Positions 8,372 to 17,415 are shown, counted from the first letter of the stretch. The stretch is DNA of 64,000 bases from JAAYHV01 sp964400515 (GCA_964400515.1 CAYNTJ010000009.1:45398-109397), one strand, 5' to 3'. Program-made: numbers and translations. Notes: generated from the sequence alone by a model not told the origin.

Positions 8372-9253
8372 TCACCCCATCAGGAGCTTATAACCGTCTG
8401 CGTTGGCAAACCGGTTCAGCACCGCTACCGTATTCAGGTTATCATCGTACAGCCGGGATTCCAGCAGCTCCGCGCCGCCGCCCGCGAACACCGTGGGGAG
8501 CTTTAGGTCCAGGCCCCTTTCTCGCAGAGCATTGAACAGCTCCTTACAATAAGCCGCCACCGTCTGATCCACCACAGCCGCAATCTGCTTGCTGTCGGTG
8601 TGCTGGATTTCGCCACGGATGGCGTCTGTGATGAGTTCATCGGACAGCAGGATATCACTTTTCTGGAGCGCATCCTGTATGCGGCTATACAGAGTGATAG
8701 TCCCCATGCGCAGGCTGGCGCAGCTCGACCTGTCCAGCTTGAAATTGTGGACTGTGAGCACATCCACGGTATATCCTCCGATATCCACCAGCGTAATGCC
8801 CCGGTAATTTGCCAGCCGGGGATAATACCGGCACAGTGCGGCATGCCCCTGGGCGAACACCTTACATTCCGTGATGTGGCAACGGTAGGAGGTGCCCTCG
8901 AACATAAACGAGATATTATCCCGCAGAAAGTACCTGCGGAACGCTTCCTTTTGGGTTCCGTAGCTGTCGATGGGCAGCCCCACACCCAAGGCAATTTCCG
9001 CGTTGGTCGCGCCGGCTTTTTTCATGGCGTCCGCGATGGCCGGCAGCGACAAAAGAAACGTATCCGGCTCCTTGGTTTTGTCCTGCTGGAAACGCAGGCG
9101 GCGTTCCCCGATGGCGTAATATTTTCCCTCATAAAAGAGCTGCATCTCCGGCGTAATGAATTCCTTGTCGCTCACTGCGTAGCCAGAGGCATAGAGCATC
9201 CCCTCTGAGGATTTAACGTTGTAGTTTCCATTGTCCACTCCGAGCTTGATCAT
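8372..9253 (-). CDS. parM: ParM/StbA-like actin-fold ATPase
   Basis: I chose the ATG at 9253 (MIKLGVDNGNYNVKS) behind GGGGG; a GTG three codons earlier sits within that site. The 293-residue product has the actin-fold phosphate-1 loop (GVDNGNYNVK), the phosphate-2 loop (LVDIGGYTVDV) and the adenosine loop (TVFAGGGAELL), as in ParM and Alp proteins. Such filaments push DNA copies apart in dividing cells. On an ICE it would stabilise the excised circular form. With the next gene it forms a ParM/ParR pair. Confidence 0.85.
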   Translation of the reverse strand: MIKLGVDNGNYNVKSSEGMLYASGYAVSDKEFITPEMQLFYEGKYYAIGERRLRFQQDKTKEPDTFLLSLPAIADAMKKAGATNAEIALGVGLPIDSYGTQKEAFRRYFLRDNISFMFEGTSYRCHITECKVFAQGHAALCRYYPRLANYRGITLVDIGGYTVDVLTVHNFKLDRSSCASLRMGTITLYSRIQDALQKSDILLSDELITDAIRGEIQHTDSKQIAAVVDQTVAAYCKELFNALRERGLDLKLPTVFAGGGAELLESRLYDDNLNTVAVLNRFANADGYKLLMG

Positions 9254-9284
9254 GATTGACACCCCCTTTTTCTTTTTCTGCAGA

Positions 9285-9644
9285 TCACATGTTCATGGTC
9301 ATGCCCTGATTTTCCTGCTCGGCGGGACCTTCGGACTCGGAAGGAGTTTCCGGGACAGAGGCCGGTCCAGGCGCGGCCAGTTCCCTCTGGCGGCGGGTCT
9401 GCCGTGCGGGTCGTTCCCTCGAAGGGGCAGACTGTTCCGGTTCCGGCGTCTGCTGCTGTGCGGGTATCTGCTCCATGCGGCTCTCCACAAACTCCCGCAC
9501 CTGTACGGGTACCATCCTTTCATAGGTCTTGTCCAGGTAATCCTGCAGCTCCTGTTCGATTGTCTGGTCCTTTTTGCCGATAAAAAAACGGAGAGCCTCC
9601 AGCTTCTCCGTAGGGAATGATACCTTCAGTTCAGTCATACTCAT
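9285..9644 (-). CDS. DUF6103-like protein with disordered tail
   Basis: The product is 119 residues, behind AAGGAGG. Residues 1-55 form the DUF6103-like domain (LKVSFPTEKLEALRFFIGKK, then TYERMVPVQVREFVESR). Residues 56-105 are rich in Pro, Glu, Gln and Arg and are probably disordered. The last residues, EQENQGMTMNM, carry a strong copy of the shared C-terminal tail. Having a small folded domain, a flexible linker and a conserved tip suggests the tip must be exposed (inference). It precedes parM. Confidence 0.7.
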   Translation of the reverse strand: MSMTELKVSFPTEKLEALRFFIGKKDQTIEQELQDYLDKTYERMVPVQVREFVESRMEQIPAQQQTPEPEQSAPSRERPARQTRRQRELAAPGPASVPETPSESEGPAEQENQGMTMNM

Positions 9645-9656
9645 ATTTTTTCCTCC

Positions 9657-10253
9657 TTAAAATTTCATTTTCATACCGGATTCCTCTGGTTCTTGCTCAA
9701 TCGGGGACTCCTGAATGTTGGGACAGTAAGCCGAGAACATGACCATGTCGAAGCCATATTTCATGGGTTCGACTGCCGCCATTTCACGTCTCGTTTCCAG
9801 AATGTCCATTAGCATGGCTGTGATGTTACTGCTCGGATCAAGGTTAATCTGGTACTTGGCACTGAGTTCTTTGAAGTGAACGGCCCAGACGCCGTTTCTG
9901 GTATTTTGCGTACCCTCCCTGACAAGTTGATCAGACAGCTCATTCAGCCGGGCGGTTACAAAGTCCCTCGCTCCCGGCAGGAGGCTGGCATACCTGGCAT
10001 AGTCGTAACCTTCGCTTTGAACAAGAACGCCTTCCGTGCTGTTTTCACCGAGCACCAGAAGGCAATGTTGGATGCCGTTTCCATCCTGATACATCCTGTT
10101 TTTATTCTCTGCGATGAAATCGGCATCCCGGATCAGGTTGGAGCGAAAACGGGCATATTCTGTTGCCGGAAGCTCCACGATGTTTTCGATGACACAGTCT
10201 CTCGCAGGAAATTCGTTGGTCTTTCTCTCAAAGACCGCCTTCAAATTCAGCAT
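9657..10253 (-). CDS. Uncharacterised ICE protein
   Basis: Start at 10253 (MLNLKAVFERKTNEF) behind AAAGGAG, 198 residues. It is a soluble mixed alpha/beta protein containing RDCVIENIVELPATEY and HCLLVLGENSTEGVLV. Homologous-looking proteins are common on clostridial conjugative elements, but I cannot give a function. The C-terminus, QEPEESGMKMKF, fits the shared tail. It follows the NlpC/P60 gene with a 46-base gap. Confidence 0.75.
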   Translation of the reverse strand: MLNLKAVFERKTNEFPARDCVIENIVELPATEYARFRSNLIRDADFIAENKNRMYQDGNGIQHCLLVLGENSTEGVLVQSEGYDYARYASLLPGARDFVTARLNELSDQLVREGTQNTRNGVWAVHFKELSAKYQINLDPSSNITAMLMDILETRREMAAVEPMKYGFDMVMFSAYCPNIQESPIEQEPEESGMKMKF

Positions 10254-10299
10254 GGTTTTCTCCTTTCCGCCTGTCCATCCGACAGGCCATGGGTTGATG

Positions 10300-11457
10300 T
10301 TATTTTGTTTTATAGCTGATGTACGGAACCTCCAGCCACGCTTTCCAGCCGCGGCCTTCGAGCTTTGTTTTGACAACGCCATATTTTGTTCCCATCGCTT
10401 CGATCACTTCTCCGTTGCCGATATATACACCGATGTGCCCCGATTTCCAAACGGCCAAGCCCGGTGTGTCAGGCATGGTATCCATGGAGCCTTTGACGGT
10501 AGCGGCATTGTACATGCCGTCCGCGCCCACATCCGGCATGCCGTTGGTTCCATACTCAATTGTCTTGGTGTCCGGGTTATACCAGCCATAGCCTTTAATG
10601 AGGCCGACACAGTCCGTTGTCCTGCCGCCCAACCAGTTCTCGCGGATGAAATCTTCATAGTCACCCACACCGTCCGGGTACTGCTTTAGCTTGTATTCGA
10701 ACAGCGAGTCTGTCAGAACATCGCCGTAGGTACCCCATACATACCCCCAGCCGGAGTTAAAGGCATTTTCGGCATAGGTCACCAGATCCAGGTTGTTTTT
10801 GGTTTCCGGGTGGAGCAGGGTTAGTCCGTCTAATGCGGTACCGCCTTTGCCGCCGTATTCAATCTCCCCGGTATACGATCCGGCACCGCCATAGACAATC
10901 CTCTGGTAGATCTGCAGTGCGTTAGCCTTTGACTCCTTCGTGACCGGAATCCCTGACGCTTCGAGATTTGCGTATGCCGTGTCCAGACTAGCTGGGACAG
11001 CAACCGTGTGATTCTCGGAATCCTTTTCATAAGTCACAAAGCAGTTCACGAAGGCACGGGCCTCGGCGTCGGACAGGGAGAGATTTTTTGCGCCGAAATA
11101 CAGAGAATAAAAAATGGATTTGATGCGGCCATTGTCCAGTGTGCCGCCGTTCATCCCGGCCTCCGTGTCAGCGATTGCCTGATCCAGAACAGAAAAGCAA
11201 CCGCTCATGTCCTCAATGTAGACCGTGTATTCGGCAGGGACAGAGGAACCAGCAACGCCGCCATTGAAACACAGGTCAATGGCGGCGTTGTTATGCTGTG
11301 ATGTGCCGGAGAGCAGGCTGAGTATCATAACGATCACGAGGATAAAGGGCATTAAAATGGCGGCAATCAGGACACCCACCGCCTTCCACGTTCGCTTGTC
11401 GGTAGCGGCGGCGATGGCGGCCTTGACCGCAAGTGTAATAGCTACAGGTGCTGCCAT
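10300..11457 (-). CDS. NlpC/P60-type peptidoglycan hydrolase of the T4SS
   Basis: This 385-residue protein has an N-terminal cytosolic stretch and one membrane segment (about residues 27-50). An extracellular part follows, with a C-terminal NlpC/P60 domain from about residue 225. The catalytic Cys is in RTTDCVGLIKGYGW and the His in WKSGHIGVYIGNG. Gram-positive conjugation systems use such membrane-anchored hydrolases (VirB1-like role) to open the wall for the channel. It lies near VirB4, consistent with this. Unlike many T4SS hydrolases it seems to lack a separate lysozyme-like domain. Confidence 0.85.
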   Translation of the reverse strand: MAAPVAITLAVKAAIAAATDKRTWKAVGVLIAAILMPFILVIVMILSLLSGTSQHNNAAIDLCFNGGVAGSSVPAEYTVYIEDMSGCFSVLDQAIADTEAGMNGGTLDNGRIKSIFYSLYFGAKNLSLSDAEARAFVNCFVTYEKDSENHTVAVPASLDTAYANLEASGIPVTKESKANALQIYQRIVYGGAGSYTGEIEYGGKGGTALDGLTLLHPETKNNLDLVTYAENAFNSGWGYVWGTYGDVLTDSLFEYKLKQYPDGVGDYEDFIRENWLGGRTTDCVGLIKGYGWYNPDTKTIEYGTNGMPDVGADGMYNAATVKGSMDTMPDTPGLAVWKSGHIGVYIGNGEVIEAMGTKYGVVKTKLEGRGWKAWLEVPYISYKTK

Positions 11458-11463
11458 AGGTCA

Positions 11464-11967
11464 TCACCACCATTTCGGTCCGAACAGCGTGCCTTGTTCC
11501 GGCTCTGCTTCCTGCTGCTCCTGCGCCAGCCGGATGGATTTCTCCACAGCCTGTTCCAGAAAATCTGTGTCGAAACCCGCCGACCGATAGCCTTCCATGA
11601 TCGTGTTAAGGTAATAATCGGACGGCGCCCCGAAGGGATGACCGTCATTCATGATATAAACCATGGCGGAGGTTGTTTTGCCTTTAAGTTCCACTGGAAG
11701 GATTTCCTTGCGGTAAAAGGAGGGGTATCCCTCATAATGGTCGAGGGCCTGCAGGTCACGTTCCTTTAGCTTCCACAAAAGCACAGGAACACTGGAGCCC
11801 TTCAGCGGCTCTACCGTCGCTACGGCACTTCTTGGGCTGCCGCGGAACAGCAGCTCATAATCCTTGATTTCGCTGGTGCCGACCACCCTGGCGGTGGGGC
11901 AGCGGAAGGACATCTGCGGCAGGTTCAGGTTACTTCCGTAGGCAATATACAGGGTTTCAGATTTCAT
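11464..11967 (-). CDS. Gamma-glutamylcyclotransferase-like protein (AIG2/GGCT)
   Basis: Start at 11967 (MKSETLYIAYGSNLN) behind AGGAGG, 167 residues. The N-terminal YIAYGSNLN is the signature loop of the GGCT fold. The catalytic Glu is probably in LDHYEGYPSFYRKE. GGCT enzymes cyclise gamma-glutamyl groups to 5-oxoproline, undoing gamma-glutamyl amide links. The gene sits next to an amidoligase, a pairing described for predicted peptide-tagging systems. Its end (EAEPEQGTLFGPKWW) is acidic then hydrophobic, a loose version of the shared tail. Confidence 0.85.
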   Translation of the reverse strand: MKSETLYIAYGSNLNLPQMSFRCPTARVVGTSEIKDYELLFRGSPRSAVATVEPLKGSSVPVLLWKLKERDLQALDHYEGYPSFYRKEILPVELKGKTTSAMVYIMNDGHPFGAPSDYYLNTIMEGYRSAGFDTDFLEQAVEKSIRLAQEQQEAEPEQGTLFGPKWW

Positions 11968-11984
11968 ATCGTTCGTTCCTCCTT

Positions 11985-13037
11985 CTACATGGACATGGAA
12001 AGACCGGGGCATTGTTCTTCAACCTCGGCCTGTTCATGTTCATTTTCAATTGTTGGTGCTGGCTGTTCCGATGCCATTCGCGCGGCCTCAGCCAGCTCTT
12101 TTTCTTTTTTCTGCTTTAGCCTTTGCTTTTGCTGCTCGGCCTGCGCCGGATCTTTCCAGGCGATGCAGCCGTCCAGGTGCTCCAGCAGGTGGAGCCGTGC
12201 CGTTTTGAATTCATCCCCGATCAGCCCCAACCGCAGGAGCCAAGTGCGAAAGGTGTACTTTTCGTTGGTACTGCGGGTCTTTTGCCGGCTGGCACATTTT
12301 TGATTGAGGGCCTGCGCGGAGATGGCAAGGCATAGTTGGATATAAGCCTTGACCTTGCCGGCGTGGGTGGTGCTGTTGAAGAGCCGAAATTCTATGGTAC
12401 CCTTTTGAAACACGCTGTGCAGATTGAGGCAATGGTAGCGGCTGTCGTGATAGTGTTCATTTCGCCCATCCACACCCTCGTACCAAATCCGGCTGACCGC
12501 GTCTAAAGTTTTTGGCTTTTTCCGGTTGAGTTCATCAAGAAAACTCTGTTCAACCTTCTTGCAATAACGCTGTTCTCTTACCACTTCCACTTGCATTGCT
12601 TTATAGATCAGATCCTCCTTGGAGGCCATGATATTAGTAATGTTCCGAAGGGTCTTTGCATCGTGCGGGGAGGCATCTACATGAATGTGGATTCCGCATT
12701 TGTTGTTAACGATGGCACCTGCGCTACGCAGCTTACGAACAAGCTCCTGAATGGTTTCAATATCACCATACCGACAAATGGGACTTACCATTTCAGTTTT
12801 ATATTCGTCATCAGCTTCAACAACTGATCTTCCTACCTTTTGTTGGGCGGTTATGCTGCTGTCATATACGAATTTCCATTTGCGCCCTTGTTGATCCAGC
12901 GCTGAATAGGTTCTGTATGTATACCCATCATAATTTGCTGCGGTGCCAAAATATAAGGCAGCAATATTGGCTGCCTCCTGCCTCGTTATGCCGGTCATTT
13001 CAATCTCAATACCAAAGCGCTGCTCCTTCATCTCCAT
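11985..13037 (-). CDS. Putative amidoligase (glutamine-synthetase-like fold)
   Basis: The 350-residue product begins MEMKEQRFGIEIEMTG. FGIEIEMTG has the metal-binding glutamates of amidoligases; CGIHIHVDAS and GTIEFRLFNSTTHAGKV are further active-site motifs of the family. Amidoligases are ATP-dependent enzymes predicted to join amines to carboxylates, for example a gamma-glutamyl link on a peptide. The paired GGCT gene 18 bases downstream could remove such a link. The C-terminal 60 residues are a Lys/Glu/Gln-rich coil ending EEQCPGLSMSM, a strong shared tail. The substrate is unknown. Confidence 0.85.
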   Translation of the reverse strand: MEMKEQRFGIEIEMTGITRQEAANIAALYFGTAANYDGYTYRTYSALDQQGRKWKFVYDSSITAQQKVGRSVVEADDEYKTEMVSPICRYGDIETIQELVRKLRSAGAIVNNKCGIHIHVDASPHDAKTLRNITNIMASKEDLIYKAMQVEVVREQRYCKKVEQSFLDELNRKKPKTLDAVSRIWYEGVDGRNEHYHDSRYHCLNLHSVFQKGTIEFRLFNSTTHAGKVKAYIQLCLAISAQALNQKCASRQKTRSTNEKYTFRTWLLRLGLIGDEFKTARLHLLEHLDGCIAWKDPAQAEQQKQRLKQKKEKELAEAARMASEQPAPTIENEHEQAEVEEQCPGLSMSM

Positions 13038-13056
13038 GGTTTATCACGACCTTTCA

Positions 13057-14886
13057 TTATCGTCCACCTGCCTTTCCAAACAGCTCCGATTTGTACTCCG
13101 GCACCTGGACCATGAGGTTGTACCGCTCATTGCCGCATTTGTACAAACACACGCCACGCTGCGGGTATTTGATCAGGTCGTACTCTGACTTCTCCAGTTG
13201 GAGTGTATCCATGTAGAAGCGGGCGTCGACGGAACCGGCGTTGAACAGGAATTGATGAGTCGGAATGGAGAACAGGGGCTTCGTCAGTTCCTTGATATGT
13301 TCCACGTTGAAATCCTCCAGATTCTGCGACGCGAGGATGACCGCGCTTTCCTTTTTACGGACGCGCTTCATAAAATTTCGGATATACTCAATGGCTGTCA
13401 GATTGGTCAGGAACAGATACAACTCGTCAATGCTAGCTGCGGTGTTCCCGGTGGTGAGCAGTTCATTTGACATGTACGACAAAATGTTGAACAACAGGGC
13501 ATTGCGCAGGTTTTTGCTGGCCTGCAAAAGCCCTTTGACGCCGAATGTCACAAATTCATTGCTGACAATATTGGTGTGCCCGTTAAAAAATTTAGACTCC
13601 GCGCCCTTGCACAGGGAGTGGAGCCCAAGGCAGATTTCCCGCAGGATATCGGAGGTATAGAGCTGACGCTTGCTTTCATCAAAGGCTTTATACTCCTGTT
13701 CGATCAGGTCATACAGGTCGGACAGGATCGGATAGTCCGTTGGCTTTAAGCGATCAAAGTTGCTGTGATCCGTGATGCCCCACTTGTCGTAGAGCTTGCC
13801 CAGCATGATTTCTATGGTGTCGATCTGGCGGTCATTAAAATCCTTATAGGCACGGAAGAAATCTTTCAGGAAGCTGATGTGCTGGCTGAGCTTGCTAGTC
13901 TGACGGAATGCCTGGGGCGCTTCCGTGTCCTTGGGATCGCCGCTTTCATCCCATGACTTCGGCTCCAGAACATTGATGATAAATTCACCGCTCATTAGGT
14001 CAATGAAACATCCGCCAAGGTTTAAGGTTAGTTCCTCGTACTCCATCTCAGGATCAAGAGCCAGGATATGCATACCTGTTTCCCGCAGGTTGGTCAGGAT
14101 GAGTTTTAGCAGATAGCTCTTACCCTGGCCGCTGTTTCCGAGGATGAGGATATTGGCGTTGGTCTTGTCATCAGCGCGGCGGTTGAAATCCACGAGTATA
14201 TTGCTGCCGAACTTATCTCGCCCGATGCAGAAACCATTGGGATCGGTTTTCCCGCTGTAGTTGAAGGGATAGAGGTTTGCAACAGAGCTGGCAGGCAGTA
14301 CCCGTTCAAACTGATCCCCGAACACGTTCCAGCCAGAAGGCATGACCGAAAGAAATCCCTGCTGCTGACGGAGCAGGAGCCTGTCCACATTGAGCTTGCT
14401 CCTGACGAGCTCGGTCAGCACCTCTGTTTGCAGGAGCTTGAGCTGGTCAAGGTCATGGGAGAACAGCTCGATATAAACCGCCGTGTGCAGGAGCGGCTCC
14501 TTGCTCCGGTGCATTTGCGCCACGATATTAGCGACATCCTGCAGATTGCTCTCGGCCGTGACCGTCTGCTGGAGGTCCTGGGTGCTGCTTCGCTTCATCC
14601 GGTTTTTATTGGCGGCATTGCTGATGATCTTCTTTTCTTCCACGGGGGACACATGCCGGGTATAGATGTGCAGCGTTACGTCGTCCTTTTCGCCTAGGTG
14701 CCGCAGGATGGCCTGCTCACTGGTTTCCGTGGGATATTCACGCAAGGCCCACACACAGCGGAAGGTATTGCCGCAGATAAAATGATCTGTGTTGAATTTG
14801 ACTACGGAGGGCGCGATCATGTCGAGGAATTCCTGAATTCGGATATCCTCCTGCGGCGTGTTCTGTGATTTGTTTTTTCTTGACAT
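13057..14886 (-). CDS. virB4: VirB4-like T4SS ATPase
   Basis: I start at 14886 (MSRKNKSQNTPQ) behind GGAAAGGATGG; the open frame extends further but through a terminator-like hairpin. The product has 609 residues. Walker A is ILGNSGQGKSYLL and Walker B is around HILALDPEMEYEEL; a later segment (SAVILASQNLEDF) matches the conserved Gln-containing motif of VirB4/TraE proteins. VirB4 powers channel assembly and substrate transfer at the membrane. PrgI and an associated gene would normally precede it closely, but here about 3.7 kb of cargo DNA intervenes. Confidence 0.92.
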   Translation of the reverse strand: MSRKNKSQNTPQEDIRIQEFLDMIAPSVVKFNTDHFICGNTFRCVWALREYPTETSEQAILRHLGEKDDVTLHIYTRHVSPVEEKKIISNAANKNRMKRSSTQDLQQTVTAESNLQDVANIVAQMHRSKEPLLHTAVYIELFSHDLDQLKLLQTEVLTELVRSKLNVDRLLLRQQQGFLSVMPSGWNVFGDQFERVLPASSVANLYPFNYSGKTDPNGFCIGRDKFGSNILVDFNRRADDKTNANILILGNSGQGKSYLLKLILTNLRETGMHILALDPEMEYEELTLNLGGCFIDLMSGEFIINVLEPKSWDESGDPKDTEAPQAFRQTSKLSQHISFLKDFFRAYKDFNDRQIDTIEIMLGKLYDKWGITDHSNFDRLKPTDYPILSDLYDLIEQEYKAFDESKRQLYTSDILREICLGLHSLCKGAESKFFNGHTNIVSNEFVTFGVKGLLQASKNLRNALLFNILSYMSNELLTTGNTAASIDELYLFLTNLTAIEYIRNFMKRVRKKESAVILASQNLEDFNVEHIKELTKPLFSIPTHQFLFNAGSVDARFYMDTLQLEKSEYDLIKYPQRGVCLYKCGNERYNLMVQVPEYKSELFGKAGGR

Positions 14887-14919
14887 TGGCTTACCATCCT
14901 TTCCGATTTTGTTTGAAAA

Positions 14920-14948
14920 TAAAAAAAGCTGCCAACATTGCGGCAGCT
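14920..14948 (-). terminator. Terminator-like hairpin before virB4
   Basis: AGCTGCC (14927-14933) pairs with GGCAGCT (14942-14948); seven T follow in the leftward direction. It lies about 35 bases ahead of the virB4 start. Confidence 0.7.
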
Positions 14949-15092
14949 CAAGGATAAATAATTCATTTATAAAGTATTCTATGATACAATAATATAGCAT
15001 TTGTGATATTTGTGAGGGTATTGATAGGTCTAGATATATGTAAGCGTTGGCTTATTGTAGAAATTTATGTAGAAAACAGGAGTTAAACTATC

Positions 15093-15923
15093 GTGGAATT
15101 TATTGAAATATTAAAAGCAATTATTTTAGGCATTGTAGAAGGAATTACCGAATGGCTTCCTATCAGCAGCACCGGACATATGATTCTGGTAAACGAATTT
15201 TTGCAGCTTAGTATGTCGGATGCCTTTAAGGAATTGTTTCTGGTGGTCATTCAACTTGGCGCCATCCTAGCCGTTGTTGTTCTGTATTGGAGAAAGTTGT
15301 TTCCTGTTTCTATCGGCAAAAAGCCTGTCATACAAAAAGAAATCATTTCTGTTTGGTTGAAAATTCTTGTAGCCTGTGTTCCTGCGGCAATTATCGGTTT
15401 TCTGTTCGACAACCAGATTGAAGCTCTGTTTTTCAATTATCAAACCGTTTCAATTACTTTAATTGTATATGGAATTCTGTTTATCATCATTGAATCAAAG
15501 AATAAAAACAGGATATCGCAGATTAATAAGGTTTCACAAATAACCTACAAAAGAGCGCTGCTGATCGGCGTATTTCAATTACTGGCTTTGATACCCGGTA
15601 CTTCACGTTCCGGTGCGACAATTCTTGGCGCCATTTTAATTGGGACTTCCAGAACAGTTGCGGCCGAATTTACTTTTTATCTGGCTGTTCCGGTGATGGT
15701 TGGAGCAAGCTTGCTGAAAATTGTAAAATTCGGGTTTCATTTCACGAGTGCTGAAATTGCCGTTTTAATGACAGGTACAATTGTGGCCTTTATTGTATCG
15801 ATACTAGCAATCAAATTCCTTATAGTCTACATAAAAAAACATGATTTCAAAGTGTTCGGATGGTACCGGATTGTATTGGGTATTGCCGTACTCGCATATT
15901 TCTTAGTAAAAACCTTAATATAA
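15093..15923 (+). CDS. uppP: Undecaprenyl-diphosphatase (bacitracin resistance)
   Basis: The frame opens at a GTG behind CAGGAG and gives 276 residues with about seven or eight membrane segments. It has both BacA/UppP signatures: ITEWLPISSTGHMIL near residue 19 and PGTSRSGATI near 167. UppP dephosphorylates undecaprenyl pyrophosphate at the membrane, recycling the wall lipid carrier; extra copies raise bacitracin tolerance. It is on the plus strand between T4SS genes and is AT-richer than they are, so it is cargo. The host would also have its own copy. Confidence 0.93.
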   Translation: MEFIEILKAIILGIVEGITEWLPISSTGHMILVNEFLQLSMSDAFKELFLVVIQLGAILAVVVLYWRKLFPVSIGKKPVIQKEIISVWLKILVACVPAAIIGFLFDNQIEALFFNYQTVSITLIVYGILFIIIESKNKNRISQINKVSQITYKRALLIGVFQLLALIPGTSRSGATILGAILIGTSRTVAAEFTFYLAVPVMVGASLLKIVKFGFHFTSAEIAVLMTGTIVAFIVSILAIKFLIVYIKKHDFKVFGWYRIVLGIAVLAYFLVKTLI

Positions 15924-16012
15924 TCATCCTAGCAGTTAATTTAGCAGTGGATTTCCCACTACTATTCATATTTCAGGATATAGAAAGAATGCGGATTAAT
16001 TATTCTACTGGC

Positions 16013-16594
16013 TTATGCTTTGTTTATTTTCTTTTTATTCAAAAAGCAAAAATCACAGCATTTATTCCCTGTACCCAACGTTCCTGTTCGGATAAACTTT
16101 ACTTTTTTCATTGAACCATAAATTACATAGTCTGCATCACAAAAAATTTTGCAAAGTTCAGGACAATCGTTCTCTATACATGTATCATACCAGAGACATT
16201 TTGATATGTTATATTCTATTGATGTGCTATCATTTTTTATCACTTCTGTTACCCAATTATCACTCTTATTAACTGTACCAGACATTATCGTTCTAAACAT
16301 ATAAAAATATCCAGGTATGAATTCAAACATTGAATACTGCTTTTTCAATTTCGGCCCCACAATAGTGAGCATGTATTTTTCAACAGTATCATACGCTTTT
16401 TTCTGTTCACCTAATTCCTCTTGCAATACCTTATATAATGAAATCCTTGGAAGAATTGTTTTGGTCAATGTTCTCATCTGATTATTACTTTTTCCTGTCG
16501 TCAACTGAAGTATTGTTTGTAACTTTCTCTGTTGTAAATCATAAATTTTACAGCCTAAACTTTGACCAAATTCATTCGTCAAAAATTGTTGCAT
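16013..16594 (-). CDS. L-2-amino-thiazoline-4-carboxylate hydrolase-like protein
   Basis: 193 residues starting behind AAGGAG. The C-terminal GTLGTGNKCCDFCFLNK matches the cysteine-containing motif of the ATC-hydrolase-like family. The middle holds a helix-rich part with ECxx-type cysteines (CLWYDTCIENDCPELC). Family members often sit beside regulators in Firmicutes, and their real substrates are mostly unknown. The gene is AT-rich and convergent to uppP. The end of the preceding intergenic region shows no partner gene. Confidence 0.7.
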   Translation of the reverse strand: MQQFLTNEFGQSLGCKIYDLQQRKLQTILQLTTGKSNNQMRTLTKTILPRISLYKVLQEELGEQKKAYDTVEKYMLTIVGPKLKKQYSMFEFIPGYFYMFRTIMSGTVNKSDNWVTEVIKNDSTSIEYNISKCLWYDTCIENDCPELCKIFCDADYVIYGSMKKVKFIRTGTLGTGNKCCDFCFLNKKKINKA

Positions 16595-16644
16595 AATGAT
16601 TCTCCTTCTTTTTCACAAAATAATCACTATTTCGTAAAATAATA

Positions 16645-16755
16645 CTATCGTTCTTGTTTGCTCGGAAATCTGCCTTTCAACCTTTTCTCTGCTTTTGTTT
16701 CTTGGCTTAATGAAAGTAAATCTCCAAACGCTTCTCTATCTTGATGTAGCTTCAT
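16645..16755 (-). pseudogene. Remnant of an AbiEii-type toxin gene
   Basis: Behind a good ribosome site (GGAGGTG) a 36-codon frame starts MKLHQDREAFGDLLSL. This matches the typical opening of AbiEii nucleotidyltransferase toxins (MKLHQDKEAFxDLI). The frame then runs into unrelated residues (QETKAEKRLKGRFPSKQER) and stops. Its start overlaps the end of the antitoxin gene by 20 bases, the usual abiE arrangement. The catalytic nucleotidyltransferase core is missing, so an internal deletion has removed the toxin. Confidence 0.7.
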
Positions 16756-17404
16756 TTTTCACCTCCATGAGTAAATCAATGAGCGGCAGCACTATTTTCT
16801 GTGAGTAGTATCTGCGCGCTGTGAAGATCAGTGTAAGGCTGTCTAATTGTTGCCTTTTTGCATACTGCAACAGCAACTGCTCCGGGTTTTCCGCATCTGT
16901 ATGCGCATCTAGCAGTTCGTCAAATATATTGATGAACTGAAGGTATTTCCAATTCTCGTCCGTCACAACCGCAGGCGGCTTTCGCACTTTGATATGGCAG
17001 CCTTCCGGCAGCTTAGCTCCATAACGGTTTGTAGTGATTTCTATGTCACGGGGAATCAGGGTTGTCAGCCCCAGTTTGTTGATCAGGGAAGCCCCAGATT
17101 CATAACCTATTTTTGCGCCATTTTGTATCGTTAGGGTTTTCAACAGTACCTGGTCGATGCTGGGCGTGACCTTCCCAAAAACGGTTTGTTTCACATGGCA
17201 GTAGACACCTTTTTGCAGTCGCTCAATTTCGCCCTTGTCCGCCATCCGTTTCAGCTTGACGTTGGTTAAGGTCTTGGCCTGATCATATGGAAGTGCAAAC
17301 TTCTCGGCCAACTGCTCCGCAATGTCCTCAGTTTGGATTGCTGCTTCGTAAGGCATGTCTTTGACGGTTTGGGCAATGTGTTCTCCATATCCGGCCTGTT
17401 CCAT
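16736..17404 (-). CDS. AbiEi-type antitoxin (DUF6088)
   Basis: 222 residues, starting at the ATG behind GGGGGGG. The N-terminal half is a winged-helix domain (about 1-75, with VKLKRMADKGEIERLQKGVYCH). The rest fits the AbiEi antitoxin region (GAKIGYESGASLINKLGLTT). In abortive-infection AbiE systems this protein represses its own promoter and neutralises the AbiEii toxin. The toxin here is only a stub, so this is an orphan antitoxin. A perfect 13-bp inverted repeat just upstream is a likely operator. Confidence 0.85.
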   Translation of the reverse strand: MEQAGYGEHIAQTVKDMPYEAAIQTEDIAEQLAEKFALPYDQAKTLTNVKLKRMADKGEIERLQKGVYCHVKQTVFGKVTPSIDQVLLKTLTIQNGAKIGYESGASLINKLGLTTLIPRDIEITTNRYGAKLPEGCHIKVRKPPAVVTDENWKYLQFINIFDELLDAHTDAENPEQLLLQYAKRQQLDSLTLIFTARRYYSQKIVLPLIDLLMEVKNEATSR

Positions 17405-17415
17405 ATTCCCCCCCT

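Noticed and set aside
8600..9208. 202-codon plus-strand frame opposite the ParM-like gene
   Set aside because: Antisense shadow of the actin-fold gene; no independent support.
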